Below, piece by piece: positions 35,149-44,586 of a DNA stretch of 64,000 bases; position 1 is the first letter of the stretch; each line of letters begins with the position of its first letter. Both the position numbers and the translations under genes were made by a program. The notes beneath the pieces were generated by a model. The model was not told the origin of the DNA and searched no databases. It saw only the letters and a list, made by a program, of their open reading frames with translations. This stretch comes from Roseburia hominis (lineage in GTDB: Bacteria > Bacillota > Clostridia > Lachnospirales > Lachnospiraceae), in NCBI RefSeq assembly GCF_021531695.1, contig NZ_JADYUI010000005.1:1-64000 (forward strand), in the 5' to 3' direction.

Positions 35149-38100
35149 GTGGTGAGAGAAAAAGTCTGGCGACATTTGGCTTTCAATCTTGAAATTATCT
35201 TTTTTTTAGGATTTTTCTTTTTCCTTGTTCTGTTTTTTCCGAAAAAAATATATGCGGCAGAATACACAATTACGAATATCAATGATTTGAAAATTCATTG
35301 TGAAAATTATAATACAGAAACCCTGGTTCTTACGCAGGATCTTGGATTGACGACGAACATAGTCGGGAACCGGGATCAGGTAATCACCGTAAATGGAAAT
35401 AAAACCATTATTGGAAATGGTCACCAAATTGCCAACTATAAAACGAGGGAATATGCCAATGCTTCTCTTACCAAAGGAGGAAACCCTATTTTTGGTGTCA
35501 ATGCAGGGGCAACATTAACGACGAAGAATCTTACCATCAATGGAAACCGCTGGGGTTGTAACTGTAAGGAAAACAGTACAATCGTAGTATATAATGCGAC
35601 ATATAACGCAGAGAGTGGTACAGTGATTTGTCAAAGTGTGGAAAATGGTATACAGGCTTTTAGTGGGAGCCGGGTTAATATAAGAGGCAATGTAAAGATT
35701 AATGAGAATGCAGGAGCCGGTATCGGCTCCTGGGGTTCTGTCAGTGTAGATGGTGCAGATATTTTTAACAATGGTGCAGGAATTCATGCAAGAGGTTCAC
35801 GCGATGCGAGAGAATATACGGATATCGGAGGAAATACCAGAATCCATGATAATAAAGGGCTCGGTTTGTTTATAGACAGCAATGCAACGGTACGTTTTAA
35901 TGATGGTCAGATTTATAATAACCGAAACGGATACGGAATCGAAGATTATGGAGAATGCTATTTCTATCATGGCAGTGTATATGGTAATGGAAAAGGTGCT
36001 TACATCGGAGCAGGCGGAGGAATTGATGGTGGAAAAGGAACTTTTGTCATGAAGGGCGGTCAGATTTGTAATAATACAGGCGTGGGCGTCAGTAATAATG
36101 GAACTTTTGAACTCCAGTCAGGGCAGATTGCAGGGAACCGGGTTGGAGTAATGACAAATTATGACAGCCGCTTTTACATGAAAGGTGTAAATGCCTATAT
36201 TCATAGTAATTCCGGAGCCGGAGTGGAGATGCTAAACGGTCAGGTGAGTCTTTCGGATGGTCAGATTTATAATAATCATAATGGTGTTAATAATGGAAAA
36301 GGAAGGTTCTATCTTTCCGGTTCTGCGAAAATCCATGGAAATTATGGATTGGGATTATATGTCGGACGAGATGGAATTGCAGAAATGAAGGGCGGAGAAA
36401 TTAAGGATAATGCCGGAGACAGTAACAGGCAGGGAGGAAATGTGACAAATAACGGTAATTTTCAGATGAAGGGTGGTTCGATTCATGGGAGATTGCCTTA
36501 TGGGCTCATAAATGCCGGTCTGTTTTCTATGAGTGGCGGAGATATTTATGATTGTTCTGCAGCGGGTATTTATCATAGTGGAAATAGTACAATAACCGGC
36601 GGACGATTTCGAAATAACGGATATGATGTGGAACATTATGGTGGTGAAAATAACGGAAATCTCGTGATTGAAAAGGGTGCAGAGACGGTCTGGCTGTCTT
36701 CTGTTGGACGTTATATTACGACGCATAGTAAAAAGCGATTTGTGATTACTATGCCGGAAAGCTGCTATAAGCGAAAGAAAATCCTGGTTCATACGGATGC
36801 AGCAAATACGGCAAAATTTGTCTGTGACAATATGGAGTTTAAGGATAAGGGTGCATTTACGAAACGAAGCGTTAACAAAGATGTTGTTGTATGGGATCAG
36901 TATACAAAGCTTACAAAACATGTCAGTTTTGATATGGGTCATAATACCTGGGAAAAATATCTGGATGACGTAATAGAGTTGGAATGGGCAGAAGAAACTT
37001 ATGAACCAAAGTTTGCAAATGCACCGGAAAACTACCGTTGTTATGCTTTAACATTAGTAGATCCCAAGGAACAAATGCCAAAAGATGGTGAAACAATACG
37101 CATAACAGTAGAGAGCGATAACACGTTTTATGCCTGTTATTATCCGGATAAATATTATGTGCATTTTGATGGAAACGGAGCAACGGAAGGTTTTATGGCA
37201 GATCAGACATTTCAGTATGGAATTTCGCAGAAATTAAATAAGAATGCATTTAAAAGGAAGTTTCATGTTACATATGATTTGAATGAGGGTTCTTCGGTGG
37301 AAAAACAAAGCGATGAGGTATCTGCGGAGTTTTTAGGGTGGAAAGTAAATAAATCAGCGGTTGCACCTTCTTTTCAGGATGAGCAGATGATAAAAGATCT
37401 GGCAGAAGTGGGAGAGACAAGAACGCTTTATGCCGCCTGGGATGATAAGGCAGTTATTCTGCCCAACGCTGGCAAAGAGGATTTATACTGGGAACCATCT
37501 CTCGGCTGGTGTAAGTATTATTTTAAAGGATGGTATACAGAACCGGCAGCACTGGGAGAACGAAAAGGAACCTGTGTAGGATGGGGCGGTGACCCTTTTA
37601 TTCCGAAAGAAGATATAACACTTTATGCACACTGGGATTATGAGGTATGCGTCTATTATGATGGAAATACCAATGATGGTGGTAATATGGTTATGGATGA
37701 TCCGCAAAAAGGTGATAGAAAACCGTACCAGCAACCATATATCATAAGGGAAAACGGTTACACCAAAGAGGGATATGATTTCTTTGGATGGAACACGATT
37801 CAAAGTGATGCAAGGCATAATCCGGTAGAGGATGGAAATCCGCTTTATGCACCGGGAAACCAGTATACGCAGGATATTCCACTTACTCTGTTTGCCGCGT
37901 GGCGGAATCGTTTTGACATAGCCTATATGGGAATATGTCAGAGCGAAGGAGAGGATTATTTCGATAACAATAAGGGATTGGATTATTCACAGCTTTCTGG
38001 TACAGTGAAACTGAATCCGGCCTCGGATATGCGGATTGATACCACAAAGAGTTTTTATGATTCAGTGAGAGATATGGATATCGTGGAAGACGTGACAGGA

Positions 38101-38910
38101 ACCGGGGTTGGATGGGCATTTGCAAAAGAGATTGAGGCGAAGTATCCGGATGCGTATCTTTTGGATGGCACAGAATATACAACAGCAGATTTTTTTGCAC
38201 TGGCAAGAGACGCAGAGGCAATTACTTATGGGAGCATAAGCCAGGATTATCAGGGAATATCGCCGCAATTAAACAGTAAGAATATGGCAGTCGTAAATAT
38301 GTATCGTGTCTGGGATTATGGACCGTTGGTAGAGGCGTATGACCTTTATTATACATTAGAACAGGCAAAGAGTGGTTATATTACGGAAGAAGAACTGCTA
38401 AGTCATGCGTTGGCAACGGATGAAGAAGATGGTATGATTGAGGCTGGAGAGCATGAAGAGAATTCGTTTCGCATTTTAGACTATACACCGGAAGATTTTA
38501 CTTCTTTTGAGGATAGCGGAAGTGTGACGGAAACGTATGTAGCTACGGATCGGGCGGGAAATCGTACCAGGCTTCAAGTGACAGTATATATTATAGATAC
38601 AGCTCCGGATAAAATACTGCCGGATAGGACAGTGCGCTTTATTTCAGAAAAATATTACCGGGCATCGGAAAGTGGTGGAGGATTGGCAGAAGACTCGGTA
38701 TGGTACACGGACTTAAATTATAAAGAACAGATTGAGCGTGCATTTGCCAATGAAAAAAATAATACACCGCAGGAAATCTATGTATTTGAACATGAAGATA
38801 TTTTAAAAATGCAGGAATTTATGGACGAGAATGGGGTTTGTAATGAAAAAAGTGAAGATGCCAAGACGCAGTTTTATAAACAATTTATGGAACCTAATCT
38901 TCAGAAATAA
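35149..38910 (+). CDS. Large surface protein: right-handed beta-helix plus InlB-type B repeats
   Basis: 1253 residues, GTG start at 35149 behind AGGAGAAAG. Signal peptide (hydrophobic FFFLVLFFPKKIYAAEY). Residues about 40-520 repeat short units built on G-G-x-I-x-x-N-x-G (GQIYNNRNGYGIEDYGE, GGQICNNTGVGVSNNG, GGSIHGRLPYGLIN), the pattern of a parallel beta-helix. Residues about 650-920 contain at least three Listeria-Bacteroides (InlB B) repeats: YYVHFDGNGATEGFMADQTF, VTYDLNEGSSVEKQ and VYYDGNTNDGGN with FFGWNTI. The C-terminal 330 residues are acidic with a cadherin-like TDRAGNRTRLQVTVYIID. There is no LPxTG or membrane anchor. Probably an adhesin or glycan-binding protein. It follows the wall-binding protein by 15 bases. 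Confidence 0.85.
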   Translation: MVREKVWRHLAFNLEIIFFLGFFFFLVLFFPKKIYAAEYTITNINDLKIHCENYNTETLVLTQDLGLTTNIVGNRDQVITVNGNKTIIGNGHQIANYKTREYANASLTKGGNPIFGVNAGATLTTKNLTINGNRWGCNCKENSTIVVYNATYNAESGTVICQSVENGIQAFSGSRVNIRGNVKINENAGAGIGSWGSVSVDGADIFNNGAGIHARGSRDAREYTDIGGNTRIHDNKGLGLFIDSNATVRFNDGQIYNNRNGYGIEDYGECYFYHGSVYGNGKGAYIGAGGGIDGGKGTFVMKGGQICNNTGVGVSNNGTFELQSGQIAGNRVGVMTNYDSRFYMKGVNAYIHSNSGAGVEMLNGQVSLSDGQIYNNHNGVNNGKGRFYLSGSAKIHGNYGLGLYVGRDGIAEMKGGEIKDNAGDSNRQGGNVTNNGNFQMKGGSIHGRLPYGLINAGLFSMSGGDIYDCSAAGIYHSGNSTITGGRFRNNGYDVEHYGGENNGNLVIEKGAETVWLSSVGRYITTHSKKRFVITMPESCYKRKKILVHTDAANTAKFVCDNMEFKDKGAFTKRSVNKDVVVWDQYTKLTKHVSFDMGHNTWEKYLDDVIELEWAEETYEPKFANAPENYRCYALTLVDPKEQMPKDGETIRITVESDNTFYACYYPDKYYVHFDGNGATEGFMADQTFQYGISQKLNKNAFKRKFHVTYDLNEGSSVEKQSDEVSAEFLGWKVNKSAVAPSFQDEQMIKDLAEVGETRTLYAAWDDKAVILPNAGKEDLYWEPSLGWCKYYFKGWYTEPAALGERKGTCVGWGGDPFIPKEDITLYAHWDYEVCVYYDGNTNDGGNMVMDDPQKGDRKPYQQPYIIRENGYTKEGYDFFGWNTIQSDARHNPVEDGNPLYAPGNQYTQDIPLTLFAAWRNRFDIAYMGICQSEGEDYFDNNKGLDYSQLSGTVKLNPASDMRIDTTKSFYDSVRDMDIVEDVTGTGVGWAFAKEIEAKYPDAYLLDGTEYTTADFFALARDAEAITYGSISQDYQGISPQLNSKNMAVVNMYRVWDYGPLVEAYDLYYTLEQAKSGYITEEELLSHALATDEEDGMIEAGEHEENSFRILDYTPEDFTSFEDSGSVTETYVATDRAGNRTRLQVTVYIIDTAPDKILPDRTVRFISEKYYRASESGGGLAEDSVWYTDLNYKEQIERAFANEKNNTPQEIYVFEHEDILKMQEFMDENGVCNEKSEDAKTQFYKQFMEPNLQK

Positions 38911-38934
38911 AGGATAGAAAAACAGTGGGATTTA

Positions 38935-38963
38935 TTTACAAAGATGGTATCATCTGTTAGGAT
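38935..38963 (+). promoter_or_regulatory. Candidate promoter of small membrane proteins
   Basis: TTTACA (38935-38940), 17 bases, TAGGAT (38958-38963), about 18 bases before the GTG start at 38982. Confidence 0.45.
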
Positions 38964-38981
38964 ATGAATGAGGTGTAAAAA

Positions 38982-39419
38982 GTGAAATTGCAAAAACAAA
39001 ATCAAAAAGCGTTGCAGCACATGATACTTGGGTTGCTTGTTTTCATCATATTCCTGACAGGTGTGCATCTGGATAAAAATCAGACAAATCCTTTTTTACA
39101 ATATCGTAATGAAAATTTGGGACAGGCGCATATTTCCCATGAAGTGGAAATGATGACAGATACGGATTTATGTATGGACGAACAGATGGGACGTTTGCAT
39201 ATGTTTCATTTGACAGTTCATGAGGGAATCATTCATCGCGGAGAGCGCGTACATACGATATATATTTTCTTTTTCCTATGGATGATATTTGCCGGAAAAT
39301 TATTTTTTCGACAAAGAGGAATTCATTTTGCAGATGAGACGATACTGATATTACATCGCATTATTATTCGGTATATTCATAGAAAGGATGGGGCCAAGAG
39401 CAATGTTCCTATGACATAA
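38982..39419 (+). CDS. Small two-helix membrane protein, unknown
   Basis: 145 residues, GTG 38982 behind ATGAGGTG. One N-terminal helix (about 13-30), a loop of about 60 residues rich in His, Met and acidic residues (HISHEVEMMTDTDLCMDEQM and HMFHLTVHEG), a second helix (about 88-108) and a basic tail. The His/Met-rich loop could bind metal, but I recognise no family. A 42-residue protein follows 21 bases downstream. Confidence 0.6.
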   Translation: MKLQKQNQKALQHMILGLLVFIIFLTGVHLDKNQTNPFLQYRNENLGQAHISHEVEMMTDTDLCMDEQMGRLHMFHLTVHEGIIHRGERVHTIYIFFFLWMIFAGKLFFRQRGIHFADETILILHRIIIRYIHRKDGAKSNVPMT

Positions 39420-39440
39420 AAATATCATAGGAGGATTGTT

Positions 39441-39569
39441 ATGGCAGAAAACATATTAGCATATGGGATGCTTCTTATTGCAATAGCAGCGAGTATCTGG
39501 AGCTGGTGGATTGAAGATGGTCCATGTAAAGAAGAAAAAACGAAAGAGCCGGATAAAGTAGCTGACTGA
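39441..39569 (+). CDS. 42-residue single-helix membrane protein
   Basis: ATG 39441 is preceded by ATAGGAGG. The product has one membrane helix (ILAYGMLLIAIAASIWSWW) and a charged cytoplasmic-looking tail (KEEKTKEPDKVAD). It follows the two-helix protein by 21 bases and ends 20 bases before a strong terminator, so it is a genuine cistron by layout. Function unknown; small partner subunit of a membrane complex is one possibility. Confidence 0.65.
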   Translation: MAENILAYGMLLIAIAASIWSWWIEDGPCKEEKTKEPDKVAD

Positions 39570-39588
39570 TAATGAAGAAAAGAAGAAA

Positions 39589-39625
39589 GGAAGTTGTGAC
39601 ATAAATTGTCAGGCTTCCTTTTTTG
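39589..39625 (+). terminator. Terminator after the small membrane protein genes
   Basis: GGAAG-TTG-TGACA and TGTCA-GG-CTTCC stem followed by six T. Confidence 0.9.
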
Positions 39626-39658
39626 CTATTTCCTTATAAAACAAGCGGCATTTACAAC

Positions 39659-39730
39659 TTGACAATTATTTCCAGGAGTATTATCTTGGTGGAAGTTAAT
39701 CTTTGTGCCAAGACTTGCTACACCAGTCTT
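39659..39730 (+). promoter_or_regulatory. Promoter and leader hairpin of ABC operon
   Basis: TTGACA (39659-39664), 17 bases, TATCTT (39682-39687). The leader contains AAGACT-TGCTACACC-AGTCTT (39709-39730) nested within CTTTGTGCC...CATAAAG arms. It may be a regulatory leader structure, but I recognise no known class. Confidence 0.4.
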
Positions 39731-39793
39731 TCATGTGCCATAAAGCTAGGACAATAATACAAACCAAGAAAGGATGAATTGGGGGACATCACG

Positions 39794-40543
39794 ATGTTAA
39801 GTATTCGAAATTTTAGTAAAACGTATAAAGGTGGAAAGAAAGCAGTATCAAATCTGACGCTTTCTATTGAATCCGGGGATATTTATGGATTTATTGGTCA
39901 TAATGGCGCAGGAAAGACAACGACGATAAAAGCAGTCGTTGGCATTATGGACTTTGAAGAAGGTGATATTTTTATTGATGGAATTTCAGTAAAGGAAGAA
40001 CCGATAAAATGTAAAAAAATTACAGCATTTATTCCGGATAATCCGGATTTGCCGGAATATCTGACCGGAATTCAGTATTTGAATTTTATGGCAGATGTTT
40101 TTGAAGTATCGAAAGAAGAAAGGGAAAATGCAATCAGTAAATATGCAGGACTTTTTGAGGTTACCGATGTTCTTGGTGATTTGATTTCTTCTTATTCACA
40201 TGGAATGAAGCAAAAGATTGCCATTATCGGAGCGTTGATTCATAAACCGAAGCTTTTGGTATTAGATGAACCTTTTGTTGGTCTTGACCCAAGAGCAGCT
40301 GTTGTTCTAAAAGATATTATGCATAAGATGTGTGAAGACGGGGCAGCAATTTTCTTTTCTACTCATGTACTGGATGTGGCAGAGAAGCTTTGTAACAAGG
40401 CGGCCATCATTAAGGAAGGAAAGCTGGTTGCAGCCGGAACCATGCAGGAGCTGACCGGTGGAGAATCTTTAGAGTCTGTATTTATGGAGGTGTTAGGCTA
40501 TGGGAAAGCAGATACGAAGACTGACAGCACTGCAACTGTGTAA
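39794..40543 (+). CDS. ABC transporter ATP-binding protein
   Basis: 249 residues from ATG 39794 (MLSIRNFSKTYKGGKK), with GGGGGA 8 bases upstream; an in-frame TTG at 39779 is less likely. Walker A GHNGAGKTT, signature SYSHGMKQK, Walker B LLVLDEPFVGLD, H-loop STHVLDV. The SHGMKQK signature is common in ABC-2-type exporters. The permease gene overlaps its end by 44 bases in another frame, so they are translationally coupled. Confidence 0.9.
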   Translation: MLSIRNFSKTYKGGKKAVSNLTLSIESGDIYGFIGHNGAGKTTTIKAVVGIMDFEEGDIFIDGISVKEEPIKCKKITAFIPDNPDLPEYLTGIQYLNFMADVFEVSKEERENAISKYAGLFEVTDVLGDLISSYSHGMKQKIAIIGALIHKPKLLVLDEPFVGLDPRAAVVLKDIMHKMCEDGAAIFFSTHVLDVAEKLCNKAAIIKEGKLVAAGTMQELTGGESLESVFMEVLGYGKADTKTDSTATV

Positions 40544-42089
40544 TTTTTGCGGGTTCAATGAATTTCGCCATAGTAAAGACCGAAAGAAAAAAAGCCATTA
40601 TTTGCTTATGGGTGTTCTTTGGATATTTGTTATACTGATATTGATTTTATATATGGCAGGGATGGATATTACCTGTGTTGTTCTTGGGATGCCAAAGTTA
40701 ATTCCATTAATGTCGGCAACGATTGTCTGTCTTGTCATTTTGTTCTTTTCAATCCTAAAAGCGGGAAGTATCATTTTTGGAATGAAAGATTACGAAATGT
40801 TAATGGCACTTCCTATGTCAAAGCAGGCGATTATTATTAGCCGTTTTTTAACAATGTATGTAAACAATCTGGGTCTTGGTATCTTAGTTATGCTTCCGGG
40901 AATTATTATCTATGCAGTTGCAGTTAGACCGGGAGTGCTTTACTACTTATTTATAATACTTGGTACTTTGTTATTACCATTATTGCCTATTACGATTGCA
41001 ACCTTAATTGGAGCAGGAATTACAGCAATCAGTGCGCGGATGAAACATAAGAGTCTGATTTCTGGTTTTTTGACGGTGTTAATTGGGCTTGCCGCAGTGA
41101 TATTTAGTATGAAACTTCAGACGATCAATCTAAATATTTCAGAACAGGCCGTAGAAAATATGGCAGAAACCATGTCTGTTCAGATGGGGAGAATGTATCC
41201 ACCGGCAATGTGGCTTGCTGATGCAGCAACCGAAGGAAGCGTTTTCAAATTTTTATTATTTGCCGGGGTATCTTTTGCGATTTTTGCTGTTATGGTAAGC
41301 CTTGTATCGCATTATTTTGTGAAAATTAATGATGCTCTGCGTGCAAAAGAATCCGGTAAGAGTGCAGATATTCACAAACTAAAAGTAAATTCTGTTTTAA
41401 AGACATTATATAAGAAGGAGTGGAAACGTTTTCTTGCTTCCGGTGTGTATGTAGCAAATGCGGCGATTGGAGATGCTTTGATGGTTGTACTTGCAGTGGC
41501 ACTTTATTTTGCCGGTGTCGGTAAGACAGAAAGTCTGTTGCAGCTTCAGGGATTACTTCCATGCATTTATCCATATGCATTGTGCTTTATGATGGCGGTA
41601 ATGCCTACTACAGCAATTGCCTTTTCCATGGAAGGAAGACAATGGTGGCTGACAAAAAGTCTTCCGGTACGAAATAAAGATATAGTAAACAGTAAGATAT
41701 TGGTAAATCTTACATTGGCATTTCCATGTTATGTAATTGCAGAAATATTTTCGTGTATGGCAATTAAAACAGATATCTTTGGTTATATCAGCCTGATTTT
41801 GATTCCGTTGGTGTTTATGATATTATCCTCGGTATCAGGACTTGCCATTAACCTGGTGTTTCCAGTATTTGACTGGGAGAATGAAGCAAAAGTGGTAAAA
41901 CAGAGTGCAGCCATCATGGTTTCTATGCTTGTGAATATGATTTTGGTGGTGATACCGGTTATTGCTTCGCTTGCATTATATCAGGTTTCTCCGATTTTTA
42001 GCTCTGTGATGATTATGATTATCTGGATTATTTTGACGATTGTTCTTTATCAGCTCATTCTAAAAAAGGATCTTCGGGTAATAGGATAA
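40500..42089 (+). CDS. ABC-2-like transporter permease
   Basis: 529 residues, ATG 40500 with GGAGG 12 bases upstream inside the ATPase gene. About 12-14 membrane helices in two groups separated by a cytoplasmic stretch around residue 285-310 (RAKESGKSADIHKLKV). YEMLMALPMSKQAIIISRFL near residue 100 is the conserved loop of this permease class. Substrate unknown. No other operon member. Confidence 0.87.
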   Translation: MGKQIRRLTALQLCNFCGFNEFRHSKDRKKKSHYLLMGVLWIFVILILILYMAGMDITCVVLGMPKLIPLMSATIVCLVILFFSILKAGSIIFGMKDYEMLMALPMSKQAIIISRFLTMYVNNLGLGILVMLPGIIIYAVAVRPGVLYYLFIILGTLLLPLLPITIATLIGAGITAISARMKHKSLISGFLTVLIGLAAVIFSMKLQTINLNISEQAVENMAETMSVQMGRMYPPAMWLADAATEGSVFKFLLFAGVSFAIFAVMVSLVSHYFVKINDALRAKESGKSADIHKLKVNSVLKTLYKKEWKRFLASGVYVANAAIGDALMVVLAVALYFAGVGKTESLLQLQGLLPCIYPYALCFMMAVMPTTAIAFSMEGRQWWLTKSLPVRNKDIVNSKILVNLTLAFPCYVIAEIFSCMAIKTDIFGYISLILIPLVFMILSSVSGLAINLVFPVFDWENEAKVVKQSAAIMVSMLVNMILVVIPVIASLALYQVSPIFSSVMIMIIWIILTIVLYQLILKKDLRVIG

Positions 42090-42161
42090 AAAATTACTTT
42101 TCTCTTGCGAATATGAGTTATTTGGCGTATGATAGATAACATACTAAAATGATAGGTTAGA

Positions 42162-42205
42162 TTAAGCAAGTAGCGAAGTGGATTGCGAATATCCGCTTTA
42201 CATAG
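42162..42205 (+). repeat. Recurring intergenic hairpin, copy B
   Basis: AAGCAAGTAGCGAAGTGG followed by ATTGCGAATATCCGCTTTAC. Stem AGTGGAT/ATCCGCT. Located in the leader of nadA. Confidence 0.6.
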
Positions 42206-42236
42206 CCTCCGGCAGAAACGTCAGAGGCTATCTTAA
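42203..42236 (+). promoter_or_regulatory. Second hairpin in the nadA leader
   Basis: ATAGCCTC and GAGGCTAT enclose 14 bases, starting directly behind hairpin copy B and ending about 25 bases before the nadA start. No T-run follows, so it is not an intrinsic terminator; it may influence translation or mRNA stability. Confidence 0.45.
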
Positions 42237-42261
42237 ATCACAGAAACAAGAGGAGAAAAAT

Positions 42262-43179
42262 ATGAGTGCGATTGCAGCAACACAAAAGCAGATTTTAGAC
42301 TTAAAAAAAGAAAAAGATTTTTGTATCCTTGCACATTGTTATCAGTCGGAAGAAATTTTAGAGATAGCGGATCTTGTAGGAGATTCGTATGCGTTAAGCA
42401 AAAAGGCAATGGACATGCCGCAGAAGAACGTGATCATGTGCGGTGTACGTTTTATGGCAGAGACAACAAAGATGTTATCACCAGAAAAGCATGTCTTTTT
42501 ATCGAATCCGGTGGCAGGTTGTCCGATGGCAGAGCAGCTCGATTATGATATGCTTTCTCAGTTAAAGGAGATGTATCCCGGTTATACGGTGGTCGCTTAT
42601 ATTAATACGACCGCTGAGTTAAAGACATTATGTGACGTTTGTGTAACATCATCTTCTGCGGTGAAAATTATTTCTAATATAGAAAATAAGGATATTTTGT
42701 TTATTCCGGATTGTAATCTGGGCGATTACAAAAAAAAACAATTGCCTGAGAAGAATATAAAACTGGTACATGGTGGCTGTCCGACCCATGTACGCATGTC
42801 ATTAAAGGATGTGGAACGTGCAAGAAAGCTACATCCAAATGCACTTCTTTTAGTGCATCCGGAATGTTTGCCTGAAGTTACGGCAGAGGCAGATTATGTA
42901 GGAAGCACGACCGGAATCATGGATTTTGCAAAAGAGAGCGCTCAGAAAGAATTTATTATCGGAACAGAGAACAGTATTGTGCAGCATTTACAGTTTGCCT
43001 GTCCGGATAAGGAGTTTTATGCGTTATCCAAAGACTGTGTCTGTCATAATATGAAAGCAACCACACTCGTGGACGTGCTTCATGTCTTACAGGGCAGAGG
43101 CGGAGAAGAAATCACATTGGATGAGGAAATTCGCTTGAAAGCAAAACGCAGTATAGAAGAAATGATACGACTTGGGTAG
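42262..43179 (+). CDS. nadA: Quinolinate synthase
   Basis: 305 residues from ATG 42262 with AGAGGAG upstream. It condenses iminoaspartate with dihydroxyacetone phosphate to give quinolinate, a precursor of NAD, using a [4Fe-4S] cluster. Conserved features: LAHCYQSEEILEIADLVGDS near the start, MCGVRFMAETTKMLSP (first cluster Cys), HGGCPTHVR, LVHPEC (second) and SKDCVCHNMKATTL (third). The usual partners nadB and nadC are not adjacent. It is transcribed alone behind an unusual two-hairpin leader. Confidence 0.95.
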   Translation: MSAIAATQKQILDLKKEKDFCILAHCYQSEEILEIADLVGDSYALSKKAMDMPQKNVIMCGVRFMAETTKMLSPEKHVFLSNPVAGCPMAEQLDYDMLSQLKEMYPGYTVVAYINTTAELKTLCDVCVTSSSAVKIISNIENKDILFIPDCNLGDYKKKQLPEKNIKLVHGGCPTHVRMSLKDVERARKLHPNALLLVHPECLPEVTAEADYVGSTTGIMDFAKESAQKEFIIGTENSIVQHLQFACPDKEFYALSKDCVCHNMKATTLVDVLHVLQGRGGEEITLDEEIRLKAKRSIEEMIRLG

Positions 43180-43200
43180 TTATAGGTTTTCCCTATAACT
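43177..43200 (+). terminator. Hairpin after nadA
   Basis: AGTTATAGG-TTTTCC-CTATAACT lies at the nadA stop. It has no continuous T-run afterwards, so termination would be modest. Confidence 0.45.
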
Positions 43201-43218
43201 ATCTCAAAGTTTTATATA

Positions 43219-43248
43219 TTAACACTTTTCGTTTGGTTTCGTTATAAT
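43219..43248 (+). promoter_or_regulatory. Promoter of the aminotransferase gene
   Basis: TTAACA (43219-43224), 18 bases, TATAAT (43243-43248), about 50 bases before the start codon. Confidence 0.65.
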
Positions 43249-43298
43249 ATAATCAAGAAGCAAATCATACTAATCCGATAGGAAAACGAGGTGCTAAT

Positions 43299-44519
43299 AT
43301 GGGAGAGATCATTACAGCGAACAGAGCAAATAACATCAATTTTAATCTTGTCATAGATCGAAGAAATACAAACTGCTTAAAATATGATTTTGCAGTAAGA
43401 CGCGGAAGACCGGAGAATGTGTTGCCGCTTTGGGTTGCTGATATGGATTTTAAGGTTGCACCTGAGATTGTTGAGGCAATCCAGAAAAGAACTGCCCATG
43501 GCATTTTCGGTTACAGCGAGGTAAAAGAAGAGTATTTTGAGGCTTTAGAGAAATGGTTTTTCACACACCATAACTGGAAGGTAGAGGAAGACTGGCTGGT
43601 AAAGACACCAGGTGTAGTATTTGCACTTGCAATGGCGGTACAGGCATTTACAGAGCCGGGGGATGCGGTTTTAATTCAGCAACCTGTTTATTATCCGTTT
43701 AGCGAAGTAATTCGGGATAATCATCGTAAAATTGTAGATAATACCTTGATTTTGAAAGAAGACGGAAAATATCATATCGATTTTGTGGATTTTGAAGAAA
43801 AAGTAAAAAATGAAAAGGTAAAGTTGTTTTTATTATGCAGTCCACATAATCCGGTAGGAAGAGTCTGGACGCGGGAAGAACTGCTCCGGATACAGGAAAT
43901 CTGCGAAAAATATGATGTTATTGTGGTCAGTGATGAAATCCATGAGGATTTTGTATTGGAGGGCAGACATCAGGTGTTTGCTAATTTAAATGAAGATGCA
44001 AAAAAGCGTACCATTACCTGTACTTCTCCGAGTAAGACGTTTAATCTTGCGGGACTTCAGGTTTCAAATATCTGGATTGCAAATGAAACATTACGCGAAA
44101 AATTTAAAAAGCAGATTGCGGCGGCCGGTTACAGTCAGCTTAATACGTTAGGCTTAACGGCATGTGAAGCAGCGTATCGTTATGGGAACAACTGGCATAG
44201 TGAGCTTATCAAATATTTAAAAAGTAATCTGAATTTCCTTAGAAATTATCTGAAAGAACGGATTCCGGAAATTCAGTTGATTGAGCCGGAAGGTACGTAT
44301 CTAATCTGGCTGGATTTCAGAGAACTTGGGCTTTCAGAAGAACAGAGAGAAGAACTGCTTACGAAAAAGGCAGGAATCTGGTTAGATAGTGGAGCAATTT
44401 TTGGCGCAGCCGGGGAAGGATTTGAACGAATCAATATTGCATGTCCGAGAAGTATTTTAGAAGATGCGTTGCATAGAATCGAACGGGTTATTCGAGAGAA
44501 TAGAAAAACGTCAGAATAA
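43299..44519 (+). CDS. MalY/PatB-family PLP-dependent C-S lyase/aminotransferase
   Basis: 406 residues of the fold-type I aminotransferase family. Conserved features: PLWVADMDFKVAPEI near the N-terminus (typical of MalY/PatB), HNPVGRVW, VVSDEIHEDF, PLP-binding Lys in SPSKTFNLAGLQ, and the C-terminal substrate Arg in INIACPRS. Members cleave cystathionine or cysteine conjugates to pyruvate, ammonia and a thiol, and some moonlight as regulators. ATG 43299 follows a GAGGTG-type site. The sulfur-related genes tcdA and the rhodanese-TtcA fusion lie downstream, but the link is only positional. Confidence 0.9.
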   Translation: MGEIITANRANNINFNLVIDRRNTNCLKYDFAVRRGRPENVLPLWVADMDFKVAPEIVEAIQKRTAHGIFGYSEVKEEYFEALEKWFFTHHNWKVEEDWLVKTPGVVFALAMAVQAFTEPGDAVLIQQPVYYPFSEVIRDNHRKIVDNTLILKEDGKYHIDFVDFEEKVKNEKVKLFLLCSPHNPVGRVWTREELLRIQEICEKYDVIVVSDEIHEDFVLEGRHQVFANLNEDAKKRTITCTSPSKTFNLAGLQVSNIWIANETLREKFKKQIAAAGYSQLNTLGLTACEAAYRYGNNWHSELIKYLKSNLNFLRNYLKERIPEIQLIEPEGTYLIWLDFRELGLSEEQREELLTKKAGIWLDSGAIFGAAGEGFERINIACPRSILEDALHRIERVIRENRKTSE

Positions 44520-44586
44520 TATGAGTAAAGATTGAAAAGGAAACAAAGAGTAAGTGCAAAATCAATATAAGATTGAGGTGAGGATG

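Noticed and set aside
42162-42236. nadA leader considered as an NAD+ or related riboswitch
   Set aside because: No conserved riboswitch core is recognisable, and the first hairpin belongs to a repeat also found before unrelated genes.
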